Part shown: in pieces, positions 59,029 through 64,000 of the stretch
Layout of the letters: each line of letters begins with the position of its first letter
How positions within the stretch are numbered: the stretch's first letter is position 1
Assembly: GCF_002614725.1 (NCBI RefSeq)
Contig: NZ_MRZN01000001.1
Location: forward strand, 1-64,000
Direction of reading: 5' to 3'
Length of the DNA stretch: 64,000 nt
Source of the DNA: Staphylococcus edaphicus
GTDB taxonomy: Bacteria > Bacillota > Bacilli > Staphylococcales > Staphylococcaceae
Notes under the pieces: model-generated
Database searches by the model: none
The model's input: only the letters and a program-made list of their open reading frames with translations
Told to the model about the DNA's origin: nothing
Made by a program: the position numbers and the translations under genes

Positions 59029-59652
59029 ATGAACCGAATTATACTTATAGATGATCATCATATCGTTAGACAAGGGTTAGAATTTTTATTATCAACGGTG
59101 GAAGATTTGGAAGTCATAGGTGGATTTTCAGATGGCCAATCTTTTTTTGAATATATGGAAAATCATGTACACCCAGATATTGTGCTATTAGATTTAGTAA
59201 TGCCAGAAATGAATGGTATAGAAATAACTGATAAGATGAAGCAAAAATATCCAAATGTGAAAATATTAGTACTCACAAGCTATGTGGATGACGAACATGT
59301 CATTTCTGCAATCGACAAAGGTGCAGATGGTTATGAGATGAAAGATGTAGAGCCAGACCAATTGATAAAAACAATTAAAAATGTACTTTCTGGAGAAAAA
59401 ATGATACATCCTCAAGCGCAACATGTCATTGAAGCGGTTAGTAAAAAACCTCATTTTACAAATAAGCTTTCAAAAAGAGAATCGGAAGTGCTTACAGAAA
59501 TGGCAAAAGGCAAAACAAATAGAGAAATTGCGGAAACACTTTTTGTATCTGAAAAAACCATTAAGACGCATGTTAGCCATATTTTTAGTAAACTTCAAGT
59601 AACTGATCGGACACAAGCAGCGATTTATGCTATGCAAAATAATTTAATATAA
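59029..59652 (+). CDS. airR: Response regulator AirR (YhcR), NarL family
   Basis: A 207-residue regulator. The receiver domain has the acidic pair Asp8-Asp9, phospho-acceptor Asp55 (LLDLVMPEMNG), Thr/Ser at LTSY and Lys in KGADG. The LuxR-type HTH follows at about 145-205 (LSKRESEVLTEMAKGKTNRE). In S. aureus AirR controls respiration and cell-wall genes. It shares an operon with airS. Confidence 0.92.
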   Translation: MNRIILIDDHHIVRQGLEFLLSTVEDLEVIGGFSDGQSFFEYMENHVHPDIVLLDLVMPEMNGIEITDKMKQKYPNVKILVLTSYVDDEHVISAIDKGADGYEMKDVEPDQLIKTIKNVLSGEKMIHPQAQHVIEAVSKKPHFTNKLSKRESEVLTEMAKGKTNREIAETLFVSEKTIKTHVSHIFSKLQVTDRTQAAIYAMQNNLI

Positions 59653-59777
59653 ATCAATAATATATAAAGTTAAATAAAAAAGTTTGATTGCAATTTACCC
59701 ACTTTAGTGAATTATTACTTTTAAATATATAAAAATACTATATAATTAACATTAATAAACAAAAGGGGGATATTGCT

Positions 59778-61067
59778 ATGAAAACAAAGAATCTTTCAAT
59801 AAAAATTGTCATAGCGTTAATATTAGGTATTGCAATAGGTTCTATATTTAATGTATTTGCTAACACTGCATTTGTAGAAAATGTTGATAAATATCTATTT
59901 AACGTTATCGGACAAATCTTTTTAAATTTAATCTTTATGTTAGTTGTACCAGTTGTCTTTGTATCCATTGTTTTAGGAGTAGTTGGTGTAGGGGATCCTA
60001 AGCTATTGGGGGGGATTGGCTTAAAGACCATCACATTCTTTTTAACAACGACGGCAATTGCAATTATCATTGGTATTACATTAGCACTTGTATTACAGCC
60101 TGGTTCAGGGAAATCGGAATTATTAAACAGTGACGATGTCTCTAGTTATCAACAAACTTTAGATAAAGAAGATAATTCGCAAGATTCAGCAGCAAAACAA
60201 ACATTTGACCAAACGTTAATTAATCTATTTCCTAAAAACCCATTACAAGCAATGACGGATGAAAATATGCTTCAAATTATTACATTTGCAATATTTATTG
60301 GTGTAGGTATTATCATGGTTGGCTCTAAGGCGCAAATGGTTCATAAATTCTTGGAACAAACCAATGATGTATTAATGTATATCGTAACTATGATTATGAG
60401 CGTCTTTGCACCAATTGGTACGTTTGGGCTTGTAGCGCATGCATTTACAGGCGCAGGATTTGGAGCAATTCAACAATTAGGTATGTATTTCTTTATTGTC
60501 TTATTAGCATTAGCTATTCATTTCTTTGTCGTCTACGGTGCAGCAGTTAAATTTATGGCAAAATCAAGCCCGTTAAAATTCTTCAAAGATTTTATTCCGG
60601 CTATCACCCTTGGATTTAGTGCTTCAAGTTCTACGGCGACTTTACCTGTATCTTTAGAATGTACTAAGAAAATGGGGGTTAGGAGGGAAATTGCCTCATT
60701 TGTCCAACCTTTGGGTGCAACAATCAACATGGATGGCACAGCAATCATGCAAGGGGTCGCAACGATTTTTATTGCTCAAATTTCTGGCGTATCATTGTCG
60801 ATTTCTCAAATTATAACCGTTGTCGTAATCGCGGTAGTTGCGTCAATTGGTACGGCTGGCGTTCCTGGAGTAGGATTAATTATGTTGGCGATGGTATTGA
60901 ATGCAGTTGGTCTAAATCCAGCAGCTATTGGTATTATATTGGGTATCGATAGATTACTTGATATGACTAGAACATCAGTTAATATCACAGGTGATGCAGC
61001 ATGTGCCTTAATCATTTCAAAAGCTGAAGATAAAAAATTAGCAAATAATAGAACAATTAATGAATAG
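59778..61067 (+). CDS. Dicarboxylate/amino-acid:cation symporter (DAACS family)
   Basis: A 429-residue transporter of the glutamate/aspartate symporter family (GltT/GltP-like), with about eight membrane helices. Hairpin 1 has the serine-rich SASSSTATLPVS, helix 7 has TINMDGTAIMQGVATIFIAQ, and helix 8 has DRLLDMTRTSVNITGDA with the substrate-contacting Asp, Thr and Asn. An insert at about 115-150 is hydrophilic (SSYQQTLDKEDNSQDSA). GGGGG precedes ATG 59778. Confidence 0.92.
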   Translation: MKTKNLSIKIVIALILGIAIGSIFNVFANTAFVENVDKYLFNVIGQIFLNLIFMLVVPVVFVSIVLGVVGVGDPKLLGGIGLKTITFFLTTTAIAIIIGITLALVLQPGSGKSELLNSDDVSSYQQTLDKEDNSQDSAAKQTFDQTLINLFPKNPLQAMTDENMLQIITFAIFIGVGIIMVGSKAQMVHKFLEQTNDVLMYIVTMIMSVFAPIGTFGLVAHAFTGAGFGAIQQLGMYFFIVLLALAIHFFVVYGAAVKFMAKSSPLKFFKDFIPAITLGFSASSSTATLPVSLECTKKMGVRREIASFVQPLGATINMDGTAIMQGVATIFIAQISGVSLSISQIITVVVIAVVASIGTAGVPGVGLIMLAMVLNAVGLNPAAIGIILGIDRLLDMTRTSVNITGDAACALIISKAEDKKLANNRTINE

Positions 61068-61144
61068 CCTATAAACAATTTAGCTTTAAGCTAGTGGATA
61101 AATTAAAATGTTATGTCACTTCCATTTTTGAAGTAGTGTATATA

Positions 61145-61453
61145 TTATTTAATATCATGATATAGTTCTACAAATTTTTTCGCATCTTTACGATTTATTT
61201 GATCGAAAATCCAAGTTTCACCATCGATACGGATAATAGCAATTCTAAATGGTGAAAAAGACAAACCCATTTTCAAATTTTTAATTTCAGAAAATAAAAT
61301 TGTTTCAGTCACATTTGTAATGTGTGTACCTTTCAACGATTTAAAAACAATTCTATCAGTGAGTAGAATTAAATGTCCAGAAACCATTTGTAACTGATAA
61401 AATTTCAATGAAACATTAATAGCGATTACTGGATGGTTCATATCAATATGCAT
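61145..61453 (-). CDS. GRAM/PH-like small protein (102 aa)
   Basis: A 102-residue protein with a single PH/GRAM-like fold pattern: GHLILLTDRIVFKSLKGTHI, then ILFSEIKNLKMG, IAIIRIDGETWIF, ending in a helix (RKDAKKFVELYHDI). ATG 61453 has TTGGAGAA upstream; the frame extends 48 codons further without a ribosome site. Such bacterial PH domains bind lipids or proteins. Role unknown. Confidence 0.68.
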   Translation of the reverse strand: MHIDMNHPVIAINVSLKFYQLQMVSGHLILLTDRIVFKSLKGTHITNVTETILFSEIKNLKMGLSFSPFRIAIIRIDGETWIFDQINRKDAKKFVELYHDIK

Positions 61454-61575
61454 ACAAAGTTCTCCAATCTGAAATTTGATTTTATATGATTTAATCTTAG
61501 TAAATATCATATTGCTTAGTAAGTGATTTTGTTTGAGTATAACACGCCATAGTGTTATAGCAAATGAACAATCAT

Positions 61576-61620
61576 AAAGCCACATCACACATAACAATGC
61601 ATGATGTGGCTTTATTTTTA
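61576..61620. terminator. Hairpin terminator between the GRAM-like and TagG-like genes
   Basis: 12-bp stem AAAGCCACATCA/TGATGTGGCTTT with a 14-base loop. The rightward side is followed by ATTTTTA; on the minus strand the T tract is weaker, so read-through from the permease gene is possible. Confidence 0.65.
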
Positions 61621-61637
61621 ATGTTCATTATATTAAA

Positions 61638-62438
61638 TTACATGAAATCAGCAAAATGATCTCTGTAACGCATATGTAAGATAGACCCAACAATAAAAAG
61701 CATTACGACAAGTATGATATTATAAACGGTTAAATGCCAGTGGTCAATGAAATACCATTCTTTGTGTAGTAGGGCAGCTCTATATCCTTCAGCTAAAAAA
61801 TAAATAGGATTTAACTTCATTACAGTTACTACAATTTCATTTTTAGGTGCGTATAAAATTGAGGATACAAAAAATATGATTCGCATCAATGATTGCATCA
61901 CCATTTGTGTATCACGAACAAGGACACCTAACGTTGATGTTAATATAGAGATGACTATTGTTAATATAAGTGCATAAGGTACATAAATTAATAATTGTAT
62001 TGAATAAATAGAGGGATGATATCCTCCCAAAAAACATAAAATCAATACTATGCATAATAAGCCAAGATGACCATAAAATCTACTGAATACGATGTAACTT
62101 GGTATCACTGATAATGGGAATTTCATTTTAGCGACTTGATTATATTTTGAAGCAATTGCTTTTGTGCCTTCTAAAACACCTTGGTTCACAAAAAACCACA
62201 TACTTATGCCAACAATAAGCCAATAGATAAAAGGAATTCCATCATGTGTAGCGTTATTTCGTAAACCTAAGCCGAATACAAACCAATATACTGCAATTTG
62301 CATAGCTGGATTTATCAATTCCCAGGCTATGCCTAAGTAGTTATTATGATTAGAAATACGTAGTTGAAAATCGGCAAGTCTTTTAATTAAGTAAAGATTC
62401 GTTAATTGTTCCTTTAATATAAAACAAACTGAATTCAT
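61638..62438 (-). CDS. TagG/TarG-type teichoic acid ABC permease
   Basis: A 266-residue ABC-2 permease with six membrane helices. The sequence closely follows staphylococcal TarG (IKRLADFQ, NYLGIAWELINPAMQI, YWLIVGISMWFFVNQGVLEG, TLGVLVRDTQMVMQ, ending HMRYRDHFADFM). TarG with ATPase TarH exports wall teichoic acid. No tarH or other tar gene is in the window, so it is a lone copy or paralogue outside a tar cluster. No clear ribosome site precedes the ATG. Confidence 0.85.
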   Translation of the reverse strand: MNSVCFILKEQLTNLYLIKRLADFQLRISNHNNYLGIAWELINPAMQIAVYWFVFGLGLRNNATHDGIPFIYWLIVGISMWFFVNQGVLEGTKAIASKYNQVAKMKFPLSVIPSYIVFSRFYGHLGLLCIVLILCFLGGYHPSIYSIQLLIYVPYALILTIVISILTSTLGVLVRDTQMVMQSLMRIIFFVSSILYAPKNEIVVTVMKLNPIYFLAEGYRAALLHKEWYFIDHWHLTVYNIILVVMLFIVGSILHMRYRDHFADFM

Positions 62439-62600
62439 TTGAACATATCACGCTTTCATATTTAGTATTTATAAATATTAATGCAAATTATTATACATTA
62501 TTTTAAGAATATAAGTAAATAGATTACAAATAAACGTATTGATATTTTGAATGTTGATACATGATTTATTATTAGTTTCAATAACAATTTAAGAATCAAA

Positions 62601-62638
62601 ACGAACTTCCTCTCTAAGTTAGGAAGTTCGTCTTTTTT
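62601..62638. terminator. Hairpin terminator between pflA and the TagG-like gene
   Basis: 11-bp stem ACGAACTTCCT/AGGAAGTTCGT with loop CTCTAAGTT; CTTTTTT on one side and, read leftward, TTTTG on the other. Confidence 0.8.
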
Positions 62639-62685
62639 ATTTATACATTTATCAAGCTAAATTTAGTGTGTGTACATATATAATA

Positions 62686-63441
62686 TTATAAATCTATTGG
62701 TATTTTGCCTTTGAAATTGACTGCGCGGTATGCAGCTCTTACTTTCGAATCTGAAGGGGGAGCTACTTCATTTAATCTGTAAGGAATATTTAATGCTTTC
62801 CATTTGTGAACGCCAAGTTGATGATAGGGTAGTATTTCAAATCGTTCAACATTTTTCAAAGAATTAATAAATTCTCCAAGCTGAACCAAAGCCTTTTCGC
62901 TATCTGTATATCCGGGAACAAGCACATGTCTTATCCATACAGGTTGTTGCATATCAGATAATTTACGAGCTACTTTTAATATATGTTTATTTGATTTACC
63001 AGTTAATGATACATGTTGTTCATCATCCATGTGTTTGATATCTAATAACAGGAGGTCGGTATACTGTAAAAGTTCCTCAAAGTGTCTATTAAAAGCAATA
63101 GAATCATTTGCGCATCCTGCCGAGGTATCAATACATGTATGAATTCCTTGTGATTGTAGTTCTTTAAATAAAGCTGTCAAGAAAGGCATTTGCAATAAAG
63201 GTTCGCCACCACTAACCGTTACACCACCTTGAGATGCATCAAAATAAGGCTTGTAAGTTATAATTTCATTTACCATCTCATCTACAGTTACTTCTCGGTA
63301 GGGGGAGTTAATTTGCCAAGTGTCTGGATTATGACAATAGAGGCATCTGAGCAAACAACCTTGGGTAAATAATATATAGCGAATGCCTGGTCCATCAACC
63401 GTACCCATGCTTTCGATGGAGTGTAAATGTCCTTTAAGCAT
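62686..63441 (-). CDS. pflA: Pyruvate formate-lyase activating enzyme
   Basis: A 251-residue radical SAM enzyme that creates the glycyl radical on PflB under anaerobic conditions. It has [15 protein letters not shown] with the cluster motif C29-x3-C33-x2-C36 (CLLRCLYC), [13 protein letters not shown] (about 76-88) and the DTSAGC segment. AGGTGG precedes ATG 63441. It follows pflB by 26 bases, as one operon on the minus strand. Confidence 0.95.
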   Translation of the reverse strand: MLKGHLHSIESMGTVDGPGIRYILFTQGCLLRCLYCHNPDTWQINSPYREVTVDEMVNEIITYKPYFDASQGGVTVSGGEPLLQMPFLTALFKELQSQGIHTCIDTSAGCANDSIAFNRHFEELLQYTDLLLLDIKHMDDEQHVSLTGKSNKHILKVARKLSDMQQPVWIRHVLVPGYTDSEKALVQLGEFINSLKNVERFEILPYHQLGVHKWKALNIPYRLNEVAPPSDSKVRAAYRAVNFKGKIPIDL

Positions 63442-63467
63442 GTTGTTACCACCTTATATAGTTAATT

Positions 63468-64000
63468 TTACATTCTTTCATGGAAAGTACGGGAAATGAC
63501 ATCTAATTGTTGTTCACGAGTTAATTTAATAAAGTTTACTGCATATCCAGAAACACGTATTGTTAATTGGGGATAAGCTTCTGGATGTTCCATGGCATCA
63601 ATAAGTGTTTCTCTGTTGAATACGTTGATATTCAGATGATGTCCATGTTGCATTGCATACCCGTCTAACATACTAGTTAGGTTTTTATTTTGTTCATCTG
63701 ATGCTTTACCAAGTGACTTAGGTACAATACTAAATGTATTCGAAATACCATCTTTACAACAGTCGTATGGAATTTTCGCTACAGAGCTTAATGAAGATAG
63801 TGCTCCTTTTTGGTCACGTCCATGCATAGGATTCGCACCAGGTGCAAATGGTTCACCAGCTTTACGACCATCAGGTGTGTTACCCGTTTTCTTACCATAA
63901 ACTACATTAGATGTAATAGTTAGTACACTCATAGTATGTTCGGAATTACGGTATGTTTTATGACTTCTTAATTTTGTCATAAAGCGTTCCACTAAATCAA
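63468..64000 (-). CDS. pflB: Formate acetyltransferase (pyruvate formate-lyase), C-terminal part
   Basis: Splits pyruvate with CoA into acetyl-CoA and formate in fermentation. Only the C-terminal 177 codons are in the window; the frame is open through base 64000 ([11 protein letters not shown]), so the gene continues outside. The glycyl-radical motif RVSGYAVNF lies near the end, 26 residues from the C-terminus counting the Gly. [20 protein letters not shown] and [11 protein letters not shown] are typical PFL segments. The active-site Cys-Cys pair is beyond the window. Confidence 0.96.
   Translation of the reverse strand, partial: DLVERFMTKLRSHKTYRNSEHTMSVLTITSNVVYGKKTGNTPDGRKAGEPFAPGANPMHGRDQKGALSSLSSVAKIPYDCCKDGISNTFSIVPKSLGKASDEQNKNLTSMLDGYAMQHGHHLNINVFNRETLIDAMEHPEAYPQLTIRVSGYAVNFIKLTREQQLDVISRTFHERM

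Overview
The window is low-GC Gram-positive DNA from a Staphylococcus chromosome. The chromosomal genes (a two-component system like AirSR, fumC, trmL, queG, a glutamine-type ABC transporter, pflA/pflB) read as staphylococcal proteins. Four tRNA-Gly genes have the peculiar form used for the pentaglycine cell-wall bridge, and the embedded phage has the staphylococcal RinA/RinB, DUF1108, DUF1381, DUF1514 and DUF1056 gene set. The species cannot be fixed from the sequence alone; nothing here is specific to S. aureus.

Layout. (1) 14-2505: the end of an rRNA operon (5S rRNA) followed by 26 tRNA genes and an intrinsic terminator. The last four are tandem non-canonical tRNA-Gly(TCC). (2) 2698-3084: a lone panD (aspartate 1-decarboxylase). 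(3) 3348-3431: a single tRNA-Leu(CAA) with its own promoter. Its 3' end is the attachment site of a prophage. (4) 3416-47839: a siphovirus-type prophage of about 44.4 kb. (5) 47840-64000: chromosome again, with a PTS EIIC-like permease, a two-gene amino-acid ABC transporter, queG-trmL, a sugar-phosphate-isomerase-like gene, a small acidic protein, a membrane protein, fumC, an RluA-family pseudouridine synthase, airSR, a dicarboxylate/amino-acid symporter, a small GRAM/PH-like gene, a TagG/TarG-type permease gene, pflA, and the 3' part of pflB, which runs off the window.

Prophage organisation. The lysogeny block runs leftward: tyrosine integrase, lipoprotein, ImmA-like protease, short repressor. 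A divergent promoter region with repeated AAGACAC half-sites separates it from the rightward cro-like gene. Early genes follow: Sak4-like ATPase, a superfamily II helicase that is frameshifted in its Walker A motif, a DUF669 protein with an SSB-like acidic tip, a primase/helicase of the D5/P4 type, an AT-rich region with repeated GTGTAYACC elements (probable origin), a VRR-NUC nuclease, and two related HNH homing-endonuclease-like genes. A dense string of small ORFs leads to dUTPase, RinB and RinA. The late operon is the HK97-type cos-phage order: HNH, terS, terL, DUF1056, portal, protease, capsid, four connector/completion genes, major tail protein, tail chaperones with a -1 frameshift site, tape measure, Dit, Tal, baseplate proteins, receptor-binding protein, XkdX, holin and a CHAP-amidase-SH3 endolysin. 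Beyond the lysis genes lie two accessory (moron) units. One is a small operon of two membrane peptides plus an HTH protein with an apparent antisense promoter. The other is a 599-residue GT2 glycosyltransferase that resembles wall-teichoic-acid glycosyltransferases.

Most noteworthy: the prophage glycosyltransferase (possible surface alteration by lysogens); the small-peptide operon with features of a type I toxin-antitoxin locus; the four np-tRNA-Gly genes, one with a shortened acceptor strand; the broken helicase; several terminator-like hairpins inside the late operon; and repeated junction sequences linking the small early ORFs.
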